This document shows positions 30,316-38,000 of a stretch of 46,191 nucleotides of DNA, in pieces; the first letter of the stretch is position 1; the number at the start of each line of letters is the position of its first letter. This DNA comes from an archaeon HR01. Its GTDB lineage: Archaea; Thermoproteota; Nitrososphaeria_A; Caldarchaeales; Caldarchaeaceae. A program made the translations under genes and the position numbers. The stretch covers positions 70,540 to 116,730 of the forward strand of contig BEHD01000004.1 in assembly GCA_002898355.1 (NCBI GenBank), in the 5' to 3' direction. The notes under the pieces were generated by a model. The model made no database searches and was not told where the DNA came from. It saw only the letters and a program-made list of their open reading frames with translations.

Positions 30316-31425
30316 ATGTCACAGGAGCTGGAGAGGATAGCGGCGGGAAGGGCTAAAGAGGCTGTCTACTACGACAGGATAGGCCAGAAAAGCAAGGCCG
30401 TCAAGGTATACCGTGAAGTGATAGAGATTCTATGGCGGATTTACAGCCTGACCACAGACCCAACCCTGAAGAAGGTCTACCAGGATAAAATCAGGGAGTA
30501 CCAGGAGAGGATAGACTTCCTCACATCGGACTCCGACACAATAGCTTCAACCCCGAAGACAACTATGAATGATGCGGTCCTAACTCAGAAGCCTCAGGTG
30601 AAGTGGGATGACATAGTAAACCTTGAAGATGCAAAAAAAGCGATTAGGGAGAGCATAGTCTACCCCACCAAGAGGCCCGACCTATTCCCACTCGGCTGGC
30701 CTAGGGGGATACTTCTATTCGGGCCGCCGGGTTGCGGCAAAACACTTCTAGCAGCCGCTGCCGCAAGCGAGATCGACGCCTCATTCCACATCTTGGACGC
30801 CGCAACTATAATGTCCAAGTGGCTGGGCGAGTCGGAGAGAAATGTCTCGAGGATATTCAATCAGTGCAGGCAGGCTGCGAGGTCCGGTAAGCCAGCCATC
30901 ATCTTCATCGACGAGGTGGACTCTCTCACGGCTGAAAGGCCTCTTGAGGTGGGAGGTGAAGCACGTGTTCGCAACCAGCTGCTGAAGGAGATGGACAGCA
31001 TACTCGATAAGGGTAGGAAAGACTACATCTACGTAATAGCAGCCACCAACAAGCCCTGGCTCCTAGACGAGCCATTCATAAGACGTTTCCAGAAGAGAAT
31101 CTATGTATCTCTCCCAGACCTGGCCTCACGTAGGAGACTCTTCGAAATGTATACACGGGGACTTAATATGGATAGCTCGGTCGAGCTGAACCAGATGGCC
31201 ATAATCACAGACGGATACTCCGCATCAGATATCCACGATATCTGCATGGAGGTACAGCTTAAAGTGGTGAGCGAGTTTTTCAGCTCAGGCGGCGGAGAAA
31301 ACGGCGCACCCCGGCCCATAACGATGGAGGACTTTTCAGAGGTTATCAAGAGGCGGAAGCCATCCATCTCCCTCGAAAACATGAAGAGACTCCTAGAGTG
31401 GCAGGCTAAACACGCTACTGGCTGA
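30316..31425 (+). CDS. cdvC: CdvC, Vps4-type AAA ATPase
   Basis: A 369-residue ATPase that remodels ESCRT-III filaments in archaeal cell division. Residues 5-70 form an MIT domain of three helices. The AAA module has Walker A GPPGCGKT at 136-143, Walker B IIFIDE at 195-200, sensor asparagine N245 in AATNKP and arginine finger residues R256/R257; pore residues MSKWLGESE at 166-174 match Vps4. A TATA-like box (GTATATAG) near 30282-30289 is about 30 nt before the ATG. The gene is convergent with cdvB, overlapping it by 11 nt, whereas Sulfolobus has cdvA, cdvB and cdvC in one direction. Confidence 0.93.
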   Translation: MSQELERIAAGRAKEAVYYDRIGQKSKAVKVYREVIEILWRIYSLTTDPTLKKVYQDKIREYQERIDFLTSDSDTIASTPKTTMNDAVLTQKPQVKWDDIVNLEDAKKAIRESIVYPTKRPDLFPLGWPRGILLFGPPGCGKTLLAAAAASEIDASFHILDAATIMSKWLGESERNVSRIFNQCRQAARSGKPAIIFIDEVDSLTAERPLEVGGEARVRNQLLKEMDSILDKGRKDYIYVIAATNKPWLLDEPFIRRFQKRIYVSLPDLASRRRLFEMYTRGLNMDSSVELNQMAIITDGYSASDIHDICMEVQLKVVSEFFSSGGGENGAPRPITMEDFSEVIKRRKPSISLENMKRLLEWQAKHATG

Positions 31426-32191
31426 CCATCTCAAGCTCTATCAAGCCCTTCTGATGGAGGCTTTTCAGAGCCTCCGTCACCTTATCCACATCGATGTTTA
31501 GAGCTGTGGAACACTCCTCCAGGTCCAGCTCATCGCTGCTGGTCTTGGAGAGATAGGAGTAGACGGCCCTCTCATGGTCTGTCAGCTGAGGCGCCTCCGG
31601 AAAGCTTGCCTTAACATTCTCAGCTGCGATTCTTTTTGCCTCCTCCATTATGAAGAGGGCCTCATCGGAGACCTGTGTTGCCGGCTCGGATGTTGGTGAA
31701 TACCCCGTACTGCTTACAAAGCCCTCTATCATAACCATGAGGGCTTTCAGATGCTCCGACGCCTCCGGAGCCACGTCGTCAATCTCGACCATCACATTCT
31801 GGAGAAGCTGTGTCAGAGGCCTTATCAGCGAGATAGCTTCACCCAACTCCAATATACTCTCCAACCTTATCTTCACCTGGAGAAGAAGCAGCTGGCTGTG
31901 TACGATTATGTTGGCAAGCTTCCTAATCTCAGCGATCTCTGAAGCATATATCTTGGCCCTCTCATCATCCTTGGCTATCAGAGCTTCCACACATCTATCG
32001 AAATAGAGCTTACTCCTGTCCACCATCTCCCTATACTTGTTGGACAGTCTCTCTATATGGCCGGCTAGGCTGGAGATGGCTTTCTCTATCCTAACCGACA
32101 TGGGGTCGTCTAACAGCACGTCATCCCAAGTGTGGGGGTCTCCGGCACTCCAGTCACCAAACCTTCTGACAGTCAATCCTTTCCCGGTCAC
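31415..32191 (-). CDS. cdvB: CdvB, ESCRT-III-like division protein
   Basis: A 258-residue Snf7-type protein. Basic helices from 31 to 115 (RIEKAISSLAGHIERLSNKYREM, RAKIYASEIAEIRKLANIIVHSQ) form the ESCRT-III hairpin; further helices extend to 160; FPEAPQL at 197-203 fits a MIM2-like motif that binds the CdvC MIT domain; residues 205-258 form a winged helix (HERAVYSYLSKTS, DKVTEALKSLHQKGLIELE) as in Sulfolobus CdvB, where it contacts CdvA. No cdvA is in this window. The start is a GTG at 32191; M31 is an alternative. Upstream, a TATA-like GCATATATTC lies about 18-20 nt away. Confidence 0.9.
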   Translation of the reverse strand: MTGKGLTVRRFGDWSAGDPHTWDDVLLDDPMSVRIEKAISSLAGHIERLSNKYREMVDRSKLYFDRCVEALIAKDDERAKIYASEIAEIRKLANIIVHSQLLLLQVKIRLESILELGEAISLIRPLTQLLQNVMVEIDDVAPEASEHLKALMVMIEGFVSSTGYSPTSEPATQVSDEALFIMEEAKRIAAENVKASFPEAPQLTDHERAVYSYLSKTSSDELDLEECSTALNIDVDKVTEALKSLHQKGLIELEMVSQ

Positions 32192-32280
32192 TTGTTTAGT
32201 TGGGCGAATATATGCTTCAAAGGATTATTGACCTAGGGTATTCCTCAACTAATATCCGGTGTTATACATAGCGCTTAGTT

Positions 32281-32694
32281 CTAGGAACACCTCATCTCGA
32301 AGATGTCCTCCCTCTCATACTCCGCCTGCCACATATCCTTGCTGCTAGTCTTCAGCCTAAGCCCTATCAGCTTAAACCCCTCAGGTGCGGACTCGAGGGC
32401 CATCCCCAAAGCCGACTGAATATCTGCAGACTTGATCTCTCTCATAGCCCGCTTCTCACCTGTTTCACGCTCCCGCCTGTAACATGTTAGGCACAGGCTT
32501 CTACCCCTCAATACAGTCAGCGTCATCCTCCTAACTTTAGCACCGCATGAGTCGCATTCAACACCCTGTATGCCGCAGCTATGGCAGACATACCCGAACC
32601 CTGTGATATAGTGGAACTGCTCACCCTTCCGCATCTCTTTGCCGCAGACCCTACAGGATGCTCCCGCCTCCGGTTTTGAGAGATGGCCTAGCAC
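32281..32694 (-). CDS. Double zinc-finger protein of unknown function
   Basis: A 137-residue protein with eight cysteines in four CxxC pairs: C14/C17, C37/C40, C47/C50 and C68/C71, enough for two zinc sites in a LIM-like or treble-clef pair. Residues 75-137 form a separate small domain (REIKSADIQSALGMALESAPEGFKLIGLRL) of alpha/beta character. I do not recognise a family. It is divergent from the MobA/MocA-like gene, whose ATG is 59 nt away, and lies 90 nt beyond the cdvB start. Confidence 0.65.
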   Translation of the reverse strand: MLGHLSKPEAGASCRVCGKEMRKGEQFHYITGFGYVCHSCGIQGVECDSCGAKVRRMTLTVLRGRSLCLTCYRRERETGEKRAMREIKSADIQSALGMALESAPEGFKLIGLRLKTSSKDMWQAEYEREDIFEMRCS

Positions 32695-32752
32695 GGGTTT
32701 AAGATGTTGCGGCCGTTTAAATATATGTAATCAACTGTGGTGGGTGGTGGAT

Positions 32753-33334
32753 ATGATAGCTGGCACGGTTCTGGCGGCTGGTTTTTCCAAGAGGTTCGGC
32801 TCCGACAAGCTCCTACAGAGGATAGGTGGGAAAACAATCTTGGAGCGGAGCCTATCAGCTATAAAAGATTTGGATTATAGGGCGGTTGTTCTCAGACCCG
32901 ATGACCCTAAAAAATCCCTTATCCCCAAAGACTTCGCCATACTGGTTAACACCCACGCATCTGAGGGTTTGAGCAGCTCGGTAAGGCTGGCCGCCAGCTG
33001 GACCCCAAGGGATGCTGAGGCGCTTCTCCTAGTCCTTGGAGACCAGCCACTGGCCGGGCTTGTAACACCGATTCTTGTCAAAGAGTTTCAGTCCGGTGAA
33101 TATCTAGGTGTCACAGCCTTCTACGGAGAAACCCCAGTAAATCCCACCATCTTCTCGAGACATATACTCCATGAGCTGTTGTTGCTGGATGGCGATACAG
33201 GAGCCAGAAAAGTAGTCCTCAAATATCTAGATAGGTTCAAGAGGGTGGAGGTTGACAAGGACGTGATACTGGACTGCGATACCCAGGATTCTCTCGATAG
33301 GCTGGCCCAAGCATTAGCCCGGCACCAGCTCTAA
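32753..33334 (+). CDS. MobA/MocA-like nucleotidyltransferase
   Basis: Start set at the ATG at 32753, directly after a GGTGGGTGGTGG stretch; the longer frame to 32639 runs back into the divergent gene and has no family similarity. The 193-residue product opens with AGTVLAAGFSKRFGSDKLL, the pyrophosphorylase loop of molybdenum-cofactor cytidylyl/guanylyltransferases, followed by ALLLVLGDQPLAG and TAFYGETPVNPTIFSRHI, then GDTGARKVV. These match MocA-type enzymes that add CMP to molybdopterin. No other molybdenum gene is nearby. The 3' end overlaps the convergent HTH gene by 21 nt. Confidence 0.85.
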   Translation: MIAGTVLAAGFSKRFGSDKLLQRIGGKTILERSLSAIKDLDYRAVVLRPDDPKKSLIPKDFAILVNTHASEGLSSSVRLAASWTPRDAEALLLVLGDQPLAGLVTPILVKEFQSGEYLGVTAFYGETPVNPTIFSRHILHELLLLDGDTGARKVVLKYLDRFKRVEVDKDVILDCDTQDSLDRLAQALARHQL

Positions 33335-34249
33335 GATGTCTGTGCTATCTATTCTTCCGTCACCATCCAAATCTCTTCCCTGTATTATGGCTGCCCACCT
33401 CTCCTCGCCACGGTAGCTATCCAGTAGCCTCTCGTAGTCGGCTGTTAGCATCATCACGGCAGCCTTCGTCCCCACAGACCTAAGCCCGGCGAGAACGATG
33501 ATCGTCCTTCCCTCAGAGAATGGGTTGGGAATCTTAACAATTAGTCCTGTGAACTCGTTGGTGTAGATGCGGCTAGGTGATGTTATCCCCGCCCAGTAGT
33601 TAGACTCCATGAACGAGGCCGGCATGTACTTGTTAATCATGGCGGTAACCACGTTGGTTCCCGGCCCACCGAGCAGAACCATATTCTCACCATATAGCCG
33701 TTCAGCCTTCACATCCACATCAAGCCTCACCTTGAACTCTCTAGGTATACGCACGTAGCGGCCTAGAAAGAGGCCTAGCTGGAATCCGTAGTGGCCGTCG
33801 GAGGCCGTGGCTTGTAGGGGGCCGTGTGGATGTGGGGAGCCTACAACGATAAGGCCGTTAAGCGTTCCATTCTCCACCAAGGAACCCAGAAAACTGGCCA
33901 GATTTCTGTCTAGAGGCTGGGAGCCAAGAGTCTTGGCCCATCCCTTTCTATCTATCACTATCGCTGCAGCCCTTACATTGGACCGGTAGAGCGTGGCCCT
34001 ACCCCCTCTAATCTCCCTCTCACCAACTTTATCGATAAGGCCGGCATTGAACATCCTTCTAACATAGGTGGAGACCAACTGCTTGCTAACACCAAGAGTT
34101 TCTGCGATATCTGCTGGATATGCTGTTTTTTTGTTCAGGAGCTTTAGGATCTCCACACCTGTTTTTGATGATAGAAGTTTTAAGGTCTCTGGGTCCACCA
34201 ACACGGTGTCGATTTCCAGCCCGTCACGGTAGAGTTTTGCAGCCCTCAT
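33314..34249 (-). CDS. HTH regulator with S-layer-like domain and EF-hand tail
   Basis: A 311-residue protein. Residues 20-95 are an ArsR-like winged helix (LKLLSSKTGVEILKLLNKK, AETLGVSKQLVSTYVRRMF). The middle (100-285) is an alpha/beta region with NLIVVG-like and VLLGGPGTNVVTAMINKYM segments, seen otherwise in archaeal S-layer-type proteins and related regulators. The C-terminus holds a perfect EF-hand or dockerin-like calcium loop, D293, D295, D297, D301 and D304 in DLDGDGRIDSTD. There is no signal peptide or membrane helix, so it should be cytoplasmic. Direct GGTCAA repeats in its upstream region may be its operator. Confidence 0.72.
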   Translation of the reverse strand: MRAAKLYRDGLEIDTVLVDPETLKLLSSKTGVEILKLLNKKTAYPADIAETLGVSKQLVSTYVRRMFNAGLIDKVGEREIRGGRATLYRSNVRAAAIVIDRKGWAKTLGSQPLDRNLASFLGSLVENGTLNGLIVVGSPHPHGPLQATASDGHYGFQLGLFLGRYVRIPREFKVRLDVDVKAERLYGENMVLLGGPGTNVVTAMINKYMPASFMESNYWAGITSPSRIYTNEFTGLIVKIPNPFSEGRTIIVLAGLRSVGTKAAVMMLTADYERLLDSYRGEERWAAIIQGRDLDGDGRIDSTDILELVPG

Positions 34250-34325
34250 ATCTGGTCAAGGAAATGTTTACCGGTCAATATATGGTTCAACCGTATTTAT
34301 AAATCAGCATCCCCCGCCTGATGCC
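34250..34325. promoter_or_regulatory. Divergent promoter with GGTCAA repeats, HTH regulator and glmS
   Basis: For glmS, TTTATAAA at about 34296-34303 is centred 26 nt before the ATG at 34326, a leaderless spacing. For the regulator, a box at about 34277-34284 lies some 31 nt before its ATG at 34249. GGTCAA occurs at 34254-34259 and 34273-34278, 19 bp apart, and a related GGTTCAACC follows at 34284-34292, placing the copies on either side of the regulator's TATA box. Confidence 0.5.
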
Positions 34326-36143
34326 ATGTGCGGTATAGCTGGCTATATCGGGCCGGGTAGGGCGGCGCCCATCCTACTAAAGGCGTTGTCCAGGCTGGAG
34401 TATAGGGGCTATGACTCGGCGGGTATATGCACGATATTTGGTGGGAGGGTTTTGACGAGGAAAGATGTGGGCAAGGTTGCCGAGATAAATTCTAGGCTTA
34501 GGATGGATGAGCTCCCTGGAAATATAGGGATAGCCCACACACGCTGGGCGACCCACGGAGCGCCTTCACAGGTCAACGCCCACCCCCACACGGATTGTAC
34601 CGGCAGGATAGCCGTAGTCCATAATGGTGTAATAGAGAACTTTATGGCTCTAAAGAAAGAATTGGTGGAGGCGGGCCATCTCTTCTCCTCTAAAACGGAT
34701 ACTGAATTAATACCTCACATGGTCGAGGAATATTTGAAGAGAGGCAGCGACCTGACAGAGGCCTTTATGCGGACTCTTCAAAGGCTGGAGGGCAGCTACG
34801 CCCTGGCCCTACTGGATGCTGGCAGCCCAGACATTCTACTTGTGGCTAGGAAGGAGTCACCTCTAGTGATAGGTATAGGCCCCGACTTTAAGATGGTGGC
34901 ATCCGATATCACAGCACTTCTAGATCTGACTAGGGATGTTGTTTTCCTCCAGAACGGTGAGGCGGCCTTCATCCGATCTGACGGTGTTAAGATATTGAGG
35001 GTGGATACGGGTGCTGAGATATTCAGAGAGCCGACAAGGCTGGATATTACGGTGGAGATGGCGGAGAAGCAGGGCTATCCCCATTACATGTTGAAAGAGA
35101 TATATGAGCAGCCTGAGAGTTTGAAAAATGCTCTCCGTATCCAGGAAGTATATGCTGACTTGGTGGCGGAGCTGCTTGACCGTGGCCGCCAGATATTCCT
35201 GCTCGGCGCCGGGACCTCCTATAATTCATGCCTTGCTGCATCTTATGCGTTCTCCAGCCTAGCCAGAGCCGCCACATACCCCGTTATAGCCTCCGAGTTT
35301 ATCAGTAACTACGGCGCCTCAATCGGCGCCGACACCGTTATTTTGGCGGTGAGCCAGTCGGGTGAGACAGCGGATGTCTTGAACGCCCTCGAATACGCCC
35401 GGTTAAGGGCCTGCACGATCTTGGGGATAACAAACACTGTCGGCTCCACCCTGACAAGAATCTCGAGGGCCTACATTCTCCAGAACTCTGGGCCGGAGAT
35501 AGGTGTGGCCGCCACCAAGACCTTCACCTCACAGGTTCTGGTTCTCTCCCAGCTGGCCCTCCGTCTGGCAAAGCTGAGGGGGAAGATAGCCCAGTACGAG
35601 ATAGATGAGATAAAGTCTGGGCTGAAGAAAGTTCCCGAGATGGCCGGAGAGGTTCTGGACTCTGTCAGGCTTAAGATGAGGGAGGTGGCGGAGAAGCTGG
35701 CCGATAAAAACACCATCTTCCTGCTGGGTAGGGGGCCTGCCTACAGTGTGGCGGCCGAGGGCCGGCTTAAGATTATGGAGCTATCCTACACACCTTGTAT
35801 CGCATACCCGGCGGGGGAGAGCAAGCATGGGCCGATAAGCGTGATACAGGAGGGGACCCCCGTAATATTCATCGCACCCTACGACGATAACAGACGCCTC
35901 AACATCGGGAGCATGATGGAGATGAAGGCTAGGGGAGCTACGATAATCTCCATAGCCGATAGGGACGACCGTGAGATAGAGGAGATCTCCGACATCTTTG
36001 TTGGGCTGCCGAGGGTCCACCCGCTCCTGACACCGATAATCTATGTTCTACCCTTCCAGCTCCTCGCATACTATATGGCTCTGGTGAAGGGGCATGACCC
36101 AGACAAGCCTAGAAATCTCGCTAAATCCGTGACCGTGCTATAA
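34326..36143 (+). CDS. glmS: Glutamine:fructose-6-phosphate aminotransferase
   Basis: A 605-residue enzyme making glucosamine-6-phosphate for glycan and sugar-nucleotide synthesis. The N-terminal glutaminase domain starts MCGIAGYIG with the catalytic Cys2; RWATHGAPSQVNAHPHTD near 73-90 completes the site. Two SIS domains follow (FLLGAGTSYNSCLAASYAF near 295-313, SQSGETADVLNAL near 345-357, FLLGRGPAYSVAAEGRLKIMEL near 465-486) and the protein ends NLAKSVTVL, the typical GlmS terminus. Length is as expected. Confidence 0.96.
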   Translation: MCGIAGYIGPGRAAPILLKALSRLEYRGYDSAGICTIFGGRVLTRKDVGKVAEINSRLRMDELPGNIGIAHTRWATHGAPSQVNAHPHTDCTGRIAVVHNGVIENFMALKKELVEAGHLFSSKTDTELIPHMVEEYLKRGSDLTEAFMRTLQRLEGSYALALLDAGSPDILLVARKESPLVIGIGPDFKMVASDITALLDLTRDVVFLQNGEAAFIRSDGVKILRVDTGAEIFREPTRLDITVEMAEKQGYPHYMLKEIYEQPESLKNALRIQEVYADLVAELLDRGRQIFLLGAGTSYNSCLAASYAFSSLARAATYPVIASEFISNYGASIGADTVILAVSQSGETADVLNALEYARLRACTILGITNTVGSTLTRISRAYILQNSGPEIGVAATKTFTSQVLVLSQLALRLAKLRGKIAQYEIDEIKSGLKKVPEMAGEVLDSVRLKMREVAEKLADKNTIFLLGRGPAYSVAAEGRLKIMELSYTPCIAYPAGESKHGPISVIQEGTPVIFIAPYDDNRRLNIGSMMEMKARGATIISIADRDDREIEEISDIFVGLPRVHPLLTPIIYVLPFQLLAYYMALVKGHDPDKPRNLAKSVTVL

Positions 36144-36177
36144 AAAATTTATAACCCTTCAGACTCGATATATAACT
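36144..36177 (+). promoter_or_regulatory. Promoter of the EVE-domain gene
   Basis: AAAATTTATAAC at 36144-36155 is centred about 27 nt before the GTG at 36178. It sits directly after the glmS stop, so the EVE gene can be transcribed independently in spite of the 34-nt gap. The T-rich part may also serve as a glmS terminator. Confidence 0.5.
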
Positions 36178-36636
36178 GTGAACTACTGGATATTTGTTGT
36201 CAAAGACCATCTTGAGGCGGGTAGGAAGATACCTGTGGAGGAGATACTGGATATCCGTGCAAGGGAGAGGTTCTGGCTTCTAAGCAGTAGAGCCGCTAGA
36301 ACCCGCAACATGGAGGAGGGTGACGAAGTTATCTTCTACACCACAGGTGAGAGGGGGAGGTTCTTCGCAGGAAGGGCGAGGCTACACTCTAAACCCAAGC
36401 CGATAACGGATAGTATAAGATTTTATATAAGGGGGTCGCCCTCAGAAGCCCTCACCCACTACGTAGAACTAGATAGCGTAGAGCTGTGGAAGAACCCTCT
36501 GAACGCCGAGGAGGTAGCCCCCAGCCTCTCCTTCATCAAAAAGAAGGAGAAATGGCCGATGGCTTTTCGGGGCTCCATAAGACGCATATCAGAGGAGGAC
36601 TACAACAGGATACTGGAGAGGGCTGTCCAGGCCTAG
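36178..36636 (+). CDS. EVE-domain protein
   Basis: A 152-residue PUA-like EVE protein: YWIFVVKDHLEAGRKIPVEE, the RTRNMEEGDEVIFYTTGERGRFFAGRARLHSKP core (about residues 40-75), and the closing SFIKKKEKWPMAFRGSIRRISEEDY. EVE domains bind modified bases in DNA or RNA and often accompany restriction or RNA-modification systems. No such partner is seen nearby. Its stop overlaps the convergent gene by 4 nt. The start is a GTG. Confidence 0.85.
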   Translation: MNYWIFVVKDHLEAGRKIPVEEILDIRARERFWLLSSRAARTRNMEEGDEVIFYTTGERGRFFAGRARLHSKPKPITDSIRFYIRGSPSEALTHYVELDSVELWKNPLNAEEVAPSLSFIKKKEKWPMAFRGSIRRISEEDYNRILERAVQA

Positions 36637-37991
36637 TCGTATATGTGCTGTATCCCTAGGCCGCGGGCTAACTCCCTATCCACCGCTGCCAAGTCCTCGT
36701 CTGAGACCATGGATACGTCATATTTACCCAGCGCAGATACAAGCATCATTATCTCCAGCCTTAATGATTCGAGGTAGTTCAGCACCCCTTCTTCACCGTT
36801 GCTGTAGGCGGCTAGAACTATGGGTCTTCCTAGACCTGCGGCCCTAGCCCCTAAGGCTAAAACCTTCACTATGTCGCCGCCGTCCACAAGTCTCCCGGAG
36901 CAGACTATATCGAGGCTTCCTCCAGTATTTCTTCTCACCCTCGCCATGCATGCCAGCAGTGGGAGACCTAGATCCTTCAACGCTGTGATGGGGCTGAGGC
37001 CTGTGCCGCCCTCCTTCCCGTCGATACAGAAGGCGTCAACCCCCTCCCCCGCTGATAGTTTGGCGACATCAGATATATCTCTGAAGGGGCCGCACTTCAA
37101 CCAGAGCCTGGCACGGGGGTAGTTGTTCCTCATAAGTCTTATCATGCTTCGCAGGATATCGGGTGTGAAGGTGCCTGGAGCCGAGTGTCTCTCATAGAGG
37201 GGTTTCGCAACCTTCTCCGGGTCGCTGTCGAAGGCGTATTTTCTCGACAGCCTTAGAGCCTGCTCCCTGCCAACAAAGGTCTCGCCCCCCAGTCCTGGCT
37301 TGGCGCCCTGCCCAAGTTTTATTTCAAAGCCAACCCTCCCCTCAGCTATGTATGGCTCAATGTCTGGGTCTGAATAGACTCTATTCCAGAGCTCGTCGTA
37401 GGCATCCTCGACGCTCTGCTGTATAACAACCCCTCCAAACCCCTCTTCGCAGCTACCCAGATAGGTCATGACCCTTTCCTTGAAGCATGGCTGTGAGGGT
37501 TTTACACGTCTACCGTACCCCCATACCGTCGCCACATTCTCACCAACACCCATGGGTATTCCGGCTTTAGCGGCAGCCCGAGCGGACTCTAACGAGACCT
37601 TGTTGAACACGTCAGTCGAGCCCATGGACGCCATTACAACCGGCATACTTGCTGTGAACCCACCCACCCTTACAGATGTCTTCACATCTGTGAAGAGGGG
37701 CTCACGCATAAGCTCCTCCATCTTCTTGAGCCGGTGGGGTGTGTAGAGTGGTGGGACGAGAAGTATCCTTGAGAGAATATCAAACCTGAGCGGGGCTCTT
37801 TCATATACTGGCCCACCCAAAAGGGCTCTCCCAAACTCGTCAACACCCTTCAAGGGGAAGACGGAATATCTACCGCTTCTCGCCCTATTCACCACGTCTT
37901 CTACAGGGTATTCTTGGATGAAGCGGGAGGCTGCGGATAGGCCTCCACCACTTAGGAGCCGGATGAGGGTGGAGAAGATTCTCAGCGACAT
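36633..37991 (-). CDS. Glutamate synthase-like FMN domain protein
   Basis: A 452-residue protein resembling the FMN-binding synthase domain of glutamate synthase (GltB domain 2): VVMASMGSTDVFNKVSLESARAAAKAG near 113-139, GVGENV near 147-152, KLGQGAKPGLGG near 222-233, WLKCGPFRDISDVAKL near 297-312, and DAFCIDGKEGGTGLSP near 319-334. There are no ferredoxin CxxCxxC clusters and no glutaminase domain, so it is a stand-alone archaeal version. Reaction uncertain: the substrate may be 2-oxoglutarate plus ammonia or something else. It starts 10 nt downstream of the AsnRS-like gene. Confidence 0.8.
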   Translation of the reverse strand: MSLRIFSTLIRLLSGGGLSAASRFIQEYPVEDVVNRARSGRYSVFPLKGVDEFGRALLGGPVYERAPLRFDILSRILLVPPLYTPHRLKKMEELMREPLFTDVKTSVRVGGFTASMPVVMASMGSTDVFNKVSLESARAAAKAGIPMGVGENVATVWGYGRRVKPSQPCFKERVMTYLGSCEEGFGGVVIQQSVEDAYDELWNRVYSDPDIEPYIAEGRVGFEIKLGQGAKPGLGGETFVGREQALRLSRKYAFDSDPEKVAKPLYERHSAPGTFTPDILRSMIRLMRNNYPRARLWLKCGPFRDISDVAKLSAGEGVDAFCIDGKEGGTGLSPITALKDLGLPLLACMARVRRNTGGSLDIVCSGRLVDGGDIVKVLALGARAAGLGRPIVLAAYSNGEEGVLNYLESLRLEIMMLVSALGKYDVSMVSDEDLAAVDRELARGLGIQHIYD

Positions 37992-38000
37992 CGGGGTTGG

